64,000 nt of DNA from Dastarcus helophoroides (GCA_028583605.1 CM053326.1:20116536-20180535); one strand, 5' to 3'. Counted from the stretch's first letter, positions 1 to 12,039 are shown. Notes: generated by a model from the sequence alone, not told the origin. Program-made: numbers and translations.

Positions 1-3000
1 AAAGAACAGGAAGAAGAACGAAGACGACAAGAAAAAGAACAGGAAGAAGAACGAAGACGACAAGAAAAAGAACAGGAAGAAGAACGAAGACGACAAGAAA
101 AAGAACAGGAAGAAGAACGAAGACGACAAGAAAAAGAACAGGAAGAAGAACGAAGACGACAAGAAAAAGAACAGGAAGAAGAACGAAGACGACAAGAAAA
201 AGAACAGGAAGAAGAACGAAGACGACAAGAAAAAGAACAGGAAGAAGAACGAAGACGACAAGAAAAAGAACAGGAAGAAGAACGAAGACGACAAGAAAAA
301 GAACAGGAAGAAGAACGAAGACGACAAGAAAAAGAACAGGAAGAAGAACGAAGACGACAAGAAAAAGAACAGGAAGAAGAACGAAGACGACAAGAAAAAG
401 AACAGGAAGAAGAACGAAGACGACAAGAAAAAGAACAGGAAGAAGAACGAAGACGACAAGAAAAAGAACAGGAAGAAGAACGAAGACGACAAGAAAAAGA
501 ACAGGAAGAAGAACGAAGACGACAAGAAAAAGAACAGGAAGAAGAACGAAGACGACAAGAAAAAGAACAGGAAGAAGAACGAAGACGACAAGAAAAAGAA
601 CAGGAAGAAGAACGAAGACGACAAGAAAAAGAACAGGAAGAAGAACGAAGACGACAAGAAAAAGAACAGGAAGAAGAACGAAGACGACAAGAAAAAGAAC
701 AGGAAGAAGAACGAAGACGACAAGAAAAAGAACAGGAAGAAGAACGAAGACGACAAGAAAAAGAACAGGAAGAAGAACGAAGACGACAAGAAAAAGAACA
801 GGAAGAAGAACGAAGACGACAAGAAAAAGAACAGGAAGAAGAACGAAGACGACAAGAAAAAGAACAGGAAGAAGAACGAAGACGACAAGAAAAAGAACAG
901 GAAGAAGAACGAAGACGACAAGAAAAAGAACAGGAAGAAGAACGAAGACGACAAGAAAAAGAACAGGAAGAAGAACGAAGACGACAAGAAAAAGAACAGG
1001 AAGAAGAACGAAGACGACAAGAAAAAGAACAGGAAGAAGAACGAAGACGACAAGAAAAAGAACAGGAAGAAGAACGAAGACGACAAGAAAAAGAACAGGA
1101 AGAAGAACGAAGACGACAAGAAAAAGAACAGGAAGAAGAACGAAGACGACAAGAAAAAGAACAGGAAGAAGAACGAAGACGACAAGAAAAAGAACAGGAA
1201 GAAGAACGAAGACGACAAGAAAAAGAACAGGAAGAAGAACGAAGACGACAAGAAAAAGAACAGGAAGAAGAACGAAGACGACAAGAAAAAGAACAGGAAG
1301 AAGAACGAAGACGACAAGAAAAAGAACAGGAAGAAGAACGAAGACGACAAGAAAAAGAACAGGAAGAAGAACGAAGACGACAAGAAAAAGAACAGGAAGA
1401 AGAACGAAGACGACAAGAAAAAGAACAGGAAGAAGAACGAAGACGACAAGAAAAAGAACAGGAAGAAGAACGAAGACGACAAGAAAAAGAACAGGAAGAA
1501 GAACGAAGACGACAAGAAAAAGAACAGGAAGAAGAACGAAGACGACAAGAAAAAGAACAGGAAGAAGAACGAAGACGACAAGAAAAAGAACAGGAAGAAG
1601 AACGAAGACGACAAGAAAAAGAACAGGAAGAAGAACGAAGACGACAAGAAAAAGAACAGGAAGAAGAACGAAGACGACAAGAAAAAGAACAGGAAGAAGA
1701 ACGAAGACGACAAGAAAAAGAACAGGAAGAAGAACGAAGACGACAAGAAAAAGAACAGGAAGAAGAACGAAGACGACAAGAAAAAGAACAGGAAGAAGAA
1801 CGAAGACGACAAGAAAAAGAACAGGAAGAAGAACGAAGACGACAAGAAAAAGAACAGGAAGAAGAACGAAGACGACAAGAAAAAGAACAGGAAGAAGAAC
1901 GAAGACGACAAGAAAAAGAACAGGAAGAAGAACGAAGACGACAAGAAAAAGAACAGGAAGAAGAACGAAGACGACAAGAAAAAGAACAGGAAGAAGAACG
2001 AAGACGACAAGAAAAAGAACAGGAAGAAGAACGAAGACGACAAGAAAAAGAACAGGAAGAAGAACGAAGACGACAAGAAAAAGAACAGGAAGAAGAACGA
2101 AGACGACAAGAAAAAGAACAGGAAGAAGAACGAAGACGACAAGAAAAAGAACAGGAAGAAGAACGAAGACGACAAGAAAAAGAACAGGAAGAAGAACGAA
2201 GACGACAAGAAAAAGAACAGGAAGAAGAACGAAGACGACAAGAAAAAGAACAGGAAGAAGAACGAAGACGACAAGAAAAAGAACAGGAAGAAGAACGAAG
2301 ACGACAAGAAAAAGAACAGGAAGAAGAACGAAGACGACAAGAAAAAGAACAGGAAGAAGAACGAAGACGACAAGAAAAAGAACAGGAAGAAGAACGAAGA
2401 CGACAAGAAAAAGAACAGGAAGAAGAACGAAGACGACAAGAAAAAGAACAGGAAGAAGAACGAAGACGACAAGAAAAAGAACAGGAAGAAGAACGAAGAC
2501 GACAAGAAAAAGAACAGGAAGAAGAACGAAGACGACAAGAAAAAGAACAGGAAGAAGAACGAAGACGACAAGAAAAAGAACAGGAAGAAGAACGAAGACG
2601 ACAAGAAAAAGAACAGGAAGAAGAACGAAGACGACAAGAAAAAGAACAGGAAGAAGAACGAAGACGACAAGAAAAAGAACAGGAAGAAGAACGAAGACGA
2701 CAAGAAAAAGAACAGGAAGAAGAACGAAGACGACAAGAAAAAGAACAGGAAGAAGAACGAAGACGACAAGAAAAAGAACAGGAAGAAGAACGAAGACGAC
2801 AAGAAAAAGAACAGGAAGAAGAACGAAGACGACAAGAAAAAGAACAGGAAGAAGAACGAAGACGACAAGAAAAAGAACAGGAAGAAGAACGAAGACGACA
2901 AGAAAAAGAACAGGAAGAAGAACGAAGACGACAAGAAAAAGAACAGGAAGAAGAACGAAGACGACAAGAAAAAGAACAGGAAGAAGAACGAAGACGACAA

Positions 3001-3459
3001 GAAAAAGAACAGGAAGAAGAACGAAGACGACAAGAAAAAGAACAGGAAGAAGAACGAAGACGACAAGAAAAAGAACAGGAAGAAGAACGAAGACGACAAG
3101 AAAAAGAACAGGAAGAAGAACGAAGACGACAAGAAAAAGAACAGGAAGAAGAACGAAGACGACAAGAAAAAGAACAGGAAGAAGAACGAAGACGACAAGA
3201 AAAAGAACAGGAAGAAGAACGAAGACGACAAGAAAAAGAACAGGAAGAAGAACGAAGACGACAAGAAAAAGAACAGGAAGAAGAACGAAGACGACAAGAA
3301 AAAGAACAGGAAGAAGAACGAAGACGACAAGAAAAAGAACAGGAAGAAGAACGAAGACGACAAGAAAAAGAACAGGAAGAAGAACGAAGACGACAAGAAA
3401 AAGAACAGGAAGAAGAACGAAGACGACAAGAAAAAGAACAGGAAGAAGAACGAAGACGA
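1..3459 (+). repeat. 33-bp tandem array, about 104.8 identical copies
   Basis: Head-to-tail repeat of a 33-bp unit starting AAAGAACAGGAAGAAGAACG. There are 104 whole units plus 27 bases, with no difference between copies that I could see. The period is a multiple of three, so every frame stays open: frame 1 reads KEQEEERRRQE, an 11-residue charged repeat expected to be helical. All six frames lack stops, so openness alone does not show coding. The array runs off the left edge, so its true length is unknown. No ATG lies in it. It precedes the receptor exons on the same strand and may lie in an intron of that gene or in a mobile element. Confidence 0.97.
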
Positions 3460-3504
3460 AACTATAAACAAGGCGGTCAGTTTTCCCTCGAGTCAGTCAG
3501 TTAG
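1..3504 (+). CDS. possible 3' end of a reading frame made of KEQEEERRRQE repeats
   Basis: Frame 1 is open from the left edge through the array and then continues for 14 non-repeat residues (NYKQGGQFSLESVS) to a TAG at 3502-3504. If translated, it would be a highly charged E/R/K/Q single-helix or coiled-coil segment of at least 1167 residues. Nothing identifies a family, no start codon is in the window, and the array is open in all six frames by arithmetic. I list it because the frame runs on into unique sequence before stopping. It could be the tail of a gene, the tail of an element-encoded protein, or non-coding satellite. Confidence 0.2.
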   Translation, partial: KEQEEERRRQEKEQEEERRRQEKEQEEERRRQEKEQEEERRRQEKEQEEERRRQEKEQEEERRRQEKEQEEERRRQEKEQEEERRRQEKEQEEERRRQEKEQEEERRRQEKEQEEERRRQEKEQEEERRRQEKEQEEERRRQEKEQEEERRRQEKEQEEERRRQEKEQEEERRRQEKEQEEERRRQEKEQEEERRRQEKEQEEERRRQEKEQEEERRRQEKEQEEERRRQEKEQEEERRRQEKEQEEERRRQEKEQEEERRRQEKEQEEERRRQEKEQEEERRRQEKEQEEERRRQEKEQEEERRRQEKEQEEERRRQEKEQEEERRRQEKEQEEERRRQEKEQEEERRRQEKEQEEERRRQEKEQEEERRRQEKEQEEERRRQEKEQEEERRRQEKEQEEERRRQEKEQEEERRRQEKEQEEERRRQEKEQEEERRRQEKEQEEERRRQEKEQEEERRRQEKEQEEERRRQEKEQEEERRRQEKEQEEERRRQEKEQEEERRRQEKEQEEERRRQEKEQEEERRRQEKEQEEERRRQEKEQEEERRRQEKEQEEERRRQEKEQEEERRRQEKEQEEERRRQEKEQEEERRRQEKEQEEERRRQEKEQEEERRRQEKEQEEERRRQEKEQEEERRRQEKEQEEERRRQEKEQEEERRRQEKEQEEERRRQEKEQEEERRRQEKEQEEERRRQEKEQEEERRRQEKEQEEERRRQEKEQEEERRRQEKEQEEERRRQEKEQEEERRRQEKEQEEERRRQEKEQEEERRRQEKEQEEERRRQEKEQEEERRRQEKEQEEERRRQEKEQEEERRRQEKEQEEERRRQEKEQEEERRRQEKEQEEERRRQEKEQEEERRRQEKEQEEERRRQEKEQEEERRRQEKEQEEERRRQEKEQEEERRRQEKEQEEERRRQEKEQEEERRRQEKEQEEERRRQEKEQEEERRRQEKEQEEERRRQEKEQEEERRRQEKEQEEERRRQEKEQEEERRRQEKEQEEERRRQEKEQEEERRRQEKEQEEERRRQEKEQEEERRRQEKEQEEERRRQEKEQEEERRRQEKEQEEERRRQEKEQEEERRRQEKEQEEERRRQEKEQEEERRRQEKEQEEERRRQEKEQEEERRRQEKEQEEERRRQEKEQEEERRRQEKEQEEERRRNYKQGGQFSLESVS

Positions 3505-3617
3505 AATCAGTGCAATTAGTGAGTTAGTAGAAGTGAGTTAATTGTAAATTGTTGAGTTCAGTAATAAAGTGGGTATAATCTATCACGTGTATCAATTCGA
3601 ACCGATAACGCACGTAA
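3505..3617 (+). mobile_element. LTR-like tail after the array
   Basis: The 110 bases after the stop contain AATAAA (about 3563) and end in CGCACGTAACA, which resembles the 3' end of an LTR (an -ACA end after a polyadenylation signal). No matching 5' end, tRNA primer site or polyprotein is visible. The assignment is tentative. Confidence 0.2.
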
Positions 3618-3618
3618 C

Positions 3619-4038
3619 AATATTACGATTGAGCTCAATATGCCCTATACCAATGTGGCTGGTTTAAGAGATACAGGACATTTAAATTTTAAATTTTGTT
3701 CTGAACATTTTTTAAATCTGTTGAGTTATACTTAAAACAAGTTATACTTAAAACAAGTAGACAATATAAAAGAACGATCAATTCTACAAAGAAAAGGTAC
3801 TCTTGTTTAAGTTGTCTAAAGCTAACAGTTTTTTTTTATATTTGCATTTAAATGTTTCAATGTATTTTTTTAAGGCGAAGATATACCTATATTAAAATAT
3901 TAAATTATTTATAGCACCAAAACTTTTTCAATTATTGAGAAATTTCAGAATAAAATTTAAACTTTGAACGCCTCTGCATCTCTTAATTCTTAAACCATTC
4001 AGATTAGTTTAAAGCATGTTGAGCTCAATCGTAATATT
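3619..4038. mobile_element. inverted-repeat element (MITE-like), about 420 bp
   Basis: AATATTACGATTGAGCTCAA at 3619 reappears inverted at 4015-4038 with one change over 24 bases. Weaker similarity runs further inward: both arms contain GGTTTAAGA and then AAGAGATRCAG. The interior has no coding capacity. Fits a non-autonomous DNA transposon. No target-site duplication could be fixed. Confidence 0.55.
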
Positions 4039-4379
4039 TTGGTGTCTATTCTCTCCAGTTTTGCGTTAGCCCATTCTTTCTGATTCACTCTGTATTATTT
4101 ATTAGTTTATGGGGAATTTTAAAAGAACCCTAGAAGAGCAGGTGAATACTCTCTGCGATACCTCGAACATGTTATTCTAAACCCGAAAATATTTATTAGA
4201 TTTGTTTCCAAAGGCTGTTTGATTAAATCGTACCAATTGCGAAATTTTAATAAAATATTTTTATGATAAATTTGCTTATAACTTCTTAACGGAAAAAGAT
4301 ATTAAATTTTTTTGTTTACAAAATTTGTTTAGAAAAATTAGTTCTTTTTAAATGTGTAAAAATATAAAAATGTTTCTGA

Positions 4380-4553
4380 AGAAAAAAATTCAATGACGTC
4401 ATTACTTTGGTTTCCAAATCTGGAAAAATATGCAAATTTAGCTTAAAATGGACCTTTTTCAATCCAATGTAAGAATCTCTTTTTATATTTCTTATATCGT
4501 TTTTCCTTTTCTTATAATAGCGCCGAGATATCGAGTTTCGCTCACCCCTGTAC
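4380..4553 (-). repeat. likely dispersed repeat fragment
   Basis: On the minus strand this begins TACAGGGGTGAGCGAAACTC followed by GATATCTCGGCGC, and runs to a TGACGTCATTGAA motif. ACAGGG starts followed by CGATATCTCGG are a type of dispersed element I recall from insect genomes. An open frame of 110 codons on this strand is AT-rich and I do not regard it as a gene. Recognised from memory of the pattern only. Confidence 0.35.
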
Positions 4554-4858
4554 AAAAGTGTTAAAATAAAAATAAAAAATGTATTAGACACAAAAGAATA
4601 AGAAATCGATTTCGCATTCTGTACAATAGTACAATAAAACAATAACAAACATTAAACGATTAAACAATAATTAAACATTTAAAGCCTACTGTTTTTGACG
4701 AAACTATAAAATATACACACAGACGAACAAAGTAATAGAAAATGAGACAAAAATGAACTTTTACCAGAATTAAAATATTAATACATAATTACATAATGCT
4801 TAAAAGCACAGCAATAAAATAAAACGTAATTGTCATACGTTGTTAATTAAACAATTAA

Positions 4859-5788
4859 TATACAGATTGAATCAAATTTGATTTCCACTACAGGGATTTC
4901 GTAAACTATTAAGAGATACAAGGAAGGCATAGGCAAAGTAGTACAGAATTTAATGCCTTTTCATTGATGTCGTTATTTGTTTCTAAAATTACCTGTTTTC
5001 AAGAAAATTAGGTCAACTTCATTATTTCTTAAAGACTCTACATTAAATTTTATCATTTTCGAATTCAGCATATTTTTTTTATTAATTTGATATATAACAT
5101 GTCATACTTCAAATATAAAATAAAATACACAAATGTGCCAAAGTAGATTAAATGAAATAATTTTTTATTTTTAAACAAAAAAATTACAGTAGGCGATGCA
5201 AGTGCCATAACTTTTATTAATAAAAATACAGTACCTAACTACGTAACAATAATTACTGAAAAAACAAAAATATTGTAACAAACTGTGCAATATTGAATTA
5301 TAAGTATAATTGTAACATGCATACACCCTTTTAAATGACGTAATTCTATGAAAACGTGTAAATGTTTTAAAAATGTTGTCGGCAATTTTTACAAAAATTC
5401 TTTTAACCTTGAATACTTACTCGTGTAACGTGAAATATCTAACAAACTAACATTAGAAATAACTCTGATATTTATGCACATCATCCGTCTTAGAATACTT
5501 AACTTCTAGAGAAGTCTAGAACGCACACTTGGGTATGAGTCATGGGAAAGTCGCTCCTCATAAAATTCTTAAAATGTTCTGAGAATTGCGACATTTAAAC
5601 GGAAATCATGTACATTACGAGTATTAATAAATATTTCAATATTATTCAGTTTTTTCTAAATAAAATCAAGACTAATTGTTTTCTCAGCGGAATATTGTTA
5701 GGCACTACTTTGCCCATTTAAGCTTCTTGTATCTCTAATGGTTTTCCAGTTCCCTGTAATGGAAATGAAATTTGGTTCAACCTGTATA
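4859..5788. mobile_element. non-autonomous DNA transposon with about 87-bp terminal inverted repeats
   Basis: The left arm starts TATACAGATTGAATCAAATT at 4859. The right arm, read on the minus strand from 5788, starts TATACAGGTTGAACCAAATT. Both continue in parallel through TTTCCAYTACAGGGA, GAGATACAAG and GGCAAAGTAGT. The 930-bp body encodes nothing recognisable. TA at both outer edges would suit a Tc1/mariner-type target site, but that is inference. Confidence 0.7.
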
Positions 5789-8219
5789 AAGCAATAAATA
5801 AACCATTGATGGAATATACCAGCTTAAAGTAAATGATGAAATAAAATAAAAAAATCTTTTTGGCGGTTGTAAATTAATGTTAAATATAACCTAATTAAAA
5901 AAGAAGTTGATTATTAGAAAGCTGAAATAAACGAAACAAAATAACAAATTCTGTTTATATTACATTTTTCTGAAATTGTGACATGCCACTAAAGAACAAC
6001 AATCTACAAACTAACAGTAAAAAATTAGAAACATTGAAAAATATTCAGAAAAACATCAATATAAAACAATATGAATACAAAATGTCAAAATTATTCAGTA
6101 CTGGTGGAAACTTGGAGCACAATCTGCAAACCAAAAAAAAATTCAAACACACAACACAAAAGACAACAATACAGTCCATGTTCTCTTCTTAAAACTAACA
6201 TGAGAGTAGAAAACTGATGAATTGGTAAATTAAACAACTGCATACATAATTAAAAGAAAATAATTTCTGCGAATCAAAATTTAGTGTTAAATAAATTAAA
6301 AAATAAAAAAATATTAGAAATACAAAAGTAGAAAGCTTACCAATACATCTTCATGGCACTACGATTATTGTTTACGTGCGCGTTGGCAATTGATAAGTAA
6401 AGGGATGATAGCAAAATAGATGAGGTATTAGCAGTTCTTTTATAGCCATCAGGCGACAAACTTCCACAAAAGAAAACTGTGTATATACATACCCCTTAAA
6501 GGTGCCAACCCCCTTTATTGAGAAGGTATTACCGCACACTAAGGGCTGTACTCTCCCGCATGAAAGCTGTACCTGGCATATTAACTAATGAGGAAGAAAG
6601 TCGACCGTCCACACTCCTGTCTCGATCACTATCATCCGAATACCTCCACCGCCGATTAATATCTAAATAAATTGAATATATGTAGTTGATAAATTACATC
6701 ATCAAAAGGAATTGTAAATTCCGGGAATTATAAATCCTCAAGCACTGGCTGTACCAGGTCGTACCAGCTTGTGCCTCACACATAGGCCAACATGCTAAGC
6801 TTACGCGTTCGGATAAATGGGTGGATTACGGGTTGCATAATGCTGCAAGTTGCTTCGTAATGCATGCATAGGCGGTAAACTGGTAAACTTATGGTTTCGT
6901 GTTACCATCACGCATGACCATCACGCGCTACCAAAGTACTCCACTGTTTTTATCAATTTTACTAATTATTTCTTTAATGCGGGATTTTTAGCTATATTGC
7001 TCGTGTATTTTTACTGTAATGTTTTATTTAGAAACTAGCTGATGTCACTCGACCCTCACTTAGTTTCTTTATCGTGTATATATTTTTGAAGCGAAAACTT
7101 GTTTAAGCGCGTTGGACGATTTTAGACAGAGGGGGAAGCTTATAGTTTCGCGTTAGCATCATGCTTATCGGCGCTACCAACATGCTCTAATATTCAGTGA
7201 CGGCTCTCGTAACTGGGAGGGCACAATGAGGCACAACATTTTTAAAGTGGGCACAATTGTTTAGAAAAAAAGGGTACCCATACAATTTTTGTTATTTTGA
7301 AATGAGAGAAAGATGTACTCTATTTAAAAGAAGTGTTCTCTATTTCGAGCTTCTGTATACTGTTAGATTTTTCAAAAATGTCAAAATCTATTTTTTATAT
7401 TTGATCTATAAATATTTTCGACGAATTTGCGAAGAGCAAGATGATGAACTTTTTTAATTGGTCATTTTTGTAAATTTTTCCATTTATTTAGAAGCTGACG
7501 AGCTTTTTTTAGAATTTTTGCTTTCTCTCGAAATTATGACTCGTTTGAAAATTCTGACTTTTTTGACAAATTAGTCTTTTTTCAAAAAAAGATTGACTTA
7601 AAAATCCCACCTACTCAGAAAATTTCGACTTACGAATGTAAAAGTTGAATTATCATTATGCAGAAAACAAGATACAAGATGAAGTGCAGAATAAACATAT
7701 TTCGCTCATTAGAACCGGCGATATTAAAATTCGAACGTCTGAGCGAAATTTCCCCAAACCGCTCATTCTTTTCACAACAATGTAATTTGGATGTAAGAGC
7801 TTTAAAAAACCGCTTGGAATAATCTGCTTGAAGTTCTTAATAAATGGCAGGTCGAGTAAAACTCATCGGAATTATGGCGGTTTTGCATTACGCCCGTCCC
7901 ATTTTTAACGAGCAGAATAATGGGAATTTTAAAACTCGCGAACAAATTTGTTCAAGTTGTTTGCACAACATTTGATATCTTTTGTAATTTTTCATTTCCC
8001 GCACTCCGCTCGTTTTGTTAGCTCAAGATCGGTCCGAAAGTGACAAGCATTCTAAATTGTTAAATTAATAATGGATCTTCGCCTAAAGATTTTGCAGTGG
8101 CGCAAATCGCTTCTGTGATAATCGCAATCTTCATAAAATTTCTTGATGACCTAGAAAGAAGCCAAATAAAAAATTAATTTCTAAATATAGCATTTTTTTT
8201 CTGTTTCTATCACTTTTAG
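5789..8219. other. non-coding stretch upstream of the receptor exons
   Basis: AT-rich sequence with no recognisable exon. I looked for the receptor exon that should precede TM3 (TM1 and TM2, ending near an AE.LP motif) and did not find it, so this is probably intron. A loose direct repeat is visible: the TTATGGTTTCGTGTTACCAT region near 6890 and the TTATAGTTTCGCGTTAGCAT region near 7140. Small open frames here look spurious. Confidence 0.5.
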
Positions 8220-8474
8220 ACCGAGGGGGGTATTGTATTGGCCCCATCGGGCCTATTAACGAGACTTTTTCTAGGCATGTACTACGGAGTCAGCATCTGC
8301 CTGGTGTCCTTCGCCTCCGGCCTTTCAGTTGTGACACTCAACATCTACCACCGGGGGGTACGAGGGGCCGCAGTCCCGAAAATCATCCGCACCGTAGTGC
8401 TGGAAAAACTGGCACCTTTGGTCTTTATGAAATTTGAAACCACCCAGCGACAATCGCGAAGTCAACAGGCGCAG
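8220..8474 (+). CDS. nicotinic acetylcholine receptor subunit, exon with TM3 (partial gene)
   Basis: An 85-codon exon, phase 0 at both ends, between CACTTTTAG and CAG|GTAAAA. It encodes the third transmembrane helix (MYYGVSICLVSFASGLSVVT) followed by LNIYHRGVRG and a stretch ending in a basic/Gln-rich loop (QRQSRSQQAQ). The LN-x-HHR-like motif after TM3 and the RG..VP..I...VL..LA pattern are typical of the start of the TM3-TM4 loop in insect nicotinic subunits, especially the divergent alpha/beta types. It is a pentameric ligand-gated cation channel of the neuronal membrane. The ligand-binding domain, TM1 and TM2 must lie left of the window or in exons I could not find. Which subunit it is cannot be told from these exons. 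Confidence 0.85.
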
Positions 8475-11400
8475 GTAAAACGTGTGGTTTAGTGAACAAG
8501 GAGTGAATGTAGGGTAAAAGTAACAGGAGTTTGATTAGTGGTTAAAATATTTTGGCATGGCAAGAAATCCCTCAAGCGTTCGGCATTCCTTTCGTTCGAG
8601 ATCGAAATAACTGGGATGAATTTCAAACTTTTAAGTGGTGTGGTTTCGCAAGGGGTGTAAATGTATAATGAAACTTTCGCCTTTACGAATTTTTCCGCGG
8701 ATTTCCAAAATCGATCACGAATGTAAATTAATATCAACGTAAATATGAGTGATTTATTGTTGAATTTGCGCAATATTCCGCCTGGTTAAAATAAGAAATT
8801 CTTGGCTGCTATTTGTTAAAATTATACGAGAGATCACTTCATTACAAGGTTTTAAGATTCCGCATTTTTATGACCCAGATGTTGAGAAAAGAGGGATTAT
8901 CTTCCTGTAAACGTCATACTTCTATATATCAGGGTAAATAACCTCTGACAACGCCTTAAAAGTTAATAAAAACACAGAAGGCGTTGAAATTAAAATTGCG
9001 CTTTCCTGCCTTATTTGCCAGCTGAACCACTCTTCTTTGCATTCCAAAGACTCTTAATAACAAAGCATGGCTAAAGAGAACTGCGTGAATAATTAGTCAT
9101 TAAATAAATTCAGAAGAAAAGAATACATAATTAAAATAATTTTCCGGAAATCTCCATTATCATCTCGATACTTTCTTTTAATTTCGAGAAAAAAAACGAA
9201 TGATATTATACTTTATTTGAAATATTTACCTTTTTCCAAACAATTAGACAAGACTAGATCAAAAGTTCAGCTTATTTTCCCAAAATTTTTGATTTCAAAC
9301 CGAAAATTTTCAATTTTAAATTAAGTTTTTTTCTCCAATTTCAACGTTTTTCTCAAAATTTATCGACTACTTTAACCAAGGAGAGCAAACGTCCCACCCA
9401 GGGCCCAGGGTACCAATCGAAAAATTATGTAAACATAGCGCAAATATGCATCATTAGATTTTAGGTGAAATAATCGGTGAAAATGGGTTAAATATGCATT
9501 GATATTTCCAACCCTTACTTAGTTATAAATTAATATGCATCTGCAAACGCATAAAATCCGCTCTCTAATTATAAGCTACGTTCGATAATAGTTTTGAGTT
9601 AAAATATGTATACTGAGTTTGAAGGCGAACTTTCGGCCAAGTTGTGGAAGTTTCGAGTTCAAAGTAAAAATTTATAGTTTAAAATATCGAAAAAAAAGAA
9701 TCTAAAATTTAACTGTAAGTTACAAAAAGTTCTGGGGAACTTTTTGCTTCACTAACGACTTGGATCTGGTTAAATATTCGTTTTGATTTTCTGGTTCTTG
9801 TTCTTTTATTGCCATCATCATTCGTAACATTAATTATTATTATGTGATATTTTACTTCAGCTTTTCTTCGGTTTAACATTTATGTTAAAAAATCCAAATT
9901 TTGTGAACATCAATGTAGATTGAACATCTCTACCGCTAGCACTCTTTTTTTCAAGTAATTCTTCTCTACAGGAAAAAATGGAAAAAACTTTGAATTTAAA
10001 TAATCTATACTAAAAATGTTCACTGTGCGTTATTTTTCACATTAATCCAACTATTTCCGATTGAGATTTAGTGATTTAGTAAATAAAACAAAATGGTATT
10101 GACAACTCGCTTATAGCGCACATTCCATTCATCATATGACATTAATCCTTCGGGGACCATATTATCACGCTCTTACACTTTTATCGGCTCGAAAATATGG
10201 AATTTAATCCCGCTTTTGTTTGCCTAACGTATTATATAAATCTAGTCCATAACTATAAAGCCTCCGAAATCAATTTGTTTTGCGTTTCGAACACTAACCA
10301 AGTCTTGCATTTTTTTTTCACGTCAACATCTTTCAGTTTCGCCCAGTTGATTGGTAATTTTTATATAATACCAAATAGTTTTTTATACAATTTCCTAATG
10401 TAAATTTCAGTCTGACGGTCAAATCAGTATGAATGCAAGTTTCATTCTTATTTCATTTCCACCGGAATAATCCGGTGCAAATAAGCGTATAGCATGATAA
10501 GGACCTTCGGGAATATCACCTGCTTAACAGATGATGTATCCATCTATTACCATTTTTGTTATTTCATTCGATATATCGGAGAGAAAATATGATACGTTCG
10601 CATTCCTGATGTGAATCTGGAAATGTCCGTTATTTATCATGCTCGCGCGCCTATTCTTGAATTTTCCGCAAAGCTGAAAAAGTTACGAGACCCTCTTCCG
10701 ATTTATTTCCATTACGTTCAATCAACTTAATGACAGAGAACCCTCGAAAAATAAATGGCGATTCATCAGTTAGGTTCAACAGGTCACTAATGAATAACAA
10801 AGGCAATTTTGCTCCACTTTTATTATCCGGCTCATAGTAGTGATAGCTTGATGACAATAAAAGTAAATTAATTGACTTTTTAATTGAATTTCAACAACAC
10901 AAAATTATCATTTTGAAAATTCAAATTTTTTTCTCGAAATTTAAATTTTATGGTTCTAATTTTTTTTTTTGAAAATTTTGACCCAATTTTGAAGTGAATT
11001 TTTTTATTCCTATTTGTTTTGAAGTTTTGATTTATTCTTAAAATTTCGGTTTAAACTGGATATTGTTATCTTCAATACATAAAATTTCTCAATTTTTTTG
11101 TTTCCAAAAACTCAAAGAAGAAAGGTCCAAATTTGAAGAAATAAAGTCAAAATTTCAAAAAAAAATCCCAGATTTCAAGTTTTATTTCAAAATTTCAGAG
11201 AAAAAAATTAAGTTTCTAAATTAAACTAAGAATTATGAAATCAAACATTTGAAAAAACCGCCATCATGTATGAAAGATATTTTTTTAAGTAAATTATACT
11301 CTTTTCGAAAACTCCTCTTTTTTTATCAGACATTTCGACTTTAGCCTTAAAAAATGTTAAAAAAATTCTTAAACTTTTCAATTTAAATATGTCAAGCTCC

Positions 11401-11724
11401 CTATTTCGAGAAAAAAGTACAAATATTAGGAAAAAAATAGTTTTATGTTTAAACTCAGGAAAGAAAACCCTCCCCACATCCTGAATAAAAGAAGTTGTTT
11501 TCCACTGTTTTATCAGACATTCCTATTTTGACTTTAAAATATAAAATATTAAATTGTTCGGTTTAAACATGGAAAGCCTAAATTTCCTATTTTATTTATT
11601 TTAAGGATCAAATAATTAGAATTTCGATGTCATCCGATAGGTTTGGCAAACTAATTGTTGACCCGAATAGTTAATTGTTTCTATTACGTGTAAAACCATT
11701 TAGTTAATTACGTTTATTTAACAG
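8475..11724 (+). other. intron of the receptor gene
   Basis: Runs from GTAAAA to TTTAACAG. Mostly AT-rich. Includes degenerate GAAATTTCGA-type sequence at about 9230-9370 and 10900-11600. No other exon was seen. Confidence 0.6.
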
Positions 11725-11866
11725 GAGATAAATCCACAGACGGGCACCCGACTGGATTGTCCTTGGCCCTGGGCTGACAAACTTTCGCAAGAGGACGGCT
11801 ATTGCTTGCAACAACGGCAACAGAGATCCCCTAGATTTCTCCCCAGGCATAGAAACGACGATTTGG
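11725..11866 (+). CDS. nicotinic acetylcholine receptor subunit, cytoplasmic-loop exon
   Basis: A 142-nt exon between TTATTTAACAG and TTGG|GTAAAT, phase 0 in and phase 1 out, continuing the frame of the exon at 8220. It encodes a hydrophilic loop with CPWPWADKLSQEDGYCLQQR and a basic, proline-containing stretch (RSPRFLPRHRNDD). The TM3-TM4 loop is the most variable part of these receptors and carries trafficking and phosphorylation sites, so the weak conservation is expected. The assignment rests on position, phase and splice sites rather than on similarity. Confidence 0.7.
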
Positions 11867-12039
11867 GTAAATCCTACATATGGTTGTATAGTAGGGTATC
11901 CTTTATTTACAAAGTTGGCTTTTTTTAACTTTGGTATCCTCTAAGATTATTTCTTTGCAGTCTAAAAAAAATGTTAGAATGCCGTTTAACCCTGCCCTAT
12001 TGATTAATGCTCGTCTTAAATTCTTACATTACGCGCCAA

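Noticed and set aside
1..3459. CRISPR-like regular repeat
   Set aside because: There are no spacers: the units are directly adjacent and identical, and the context is an insect genome.
4316..4648. 110-codon frame on the - strand
   Set aside because: Overlaps a dispersed-repeat-like segment (CGATATCTCGG type) and is AT-rich without family features.
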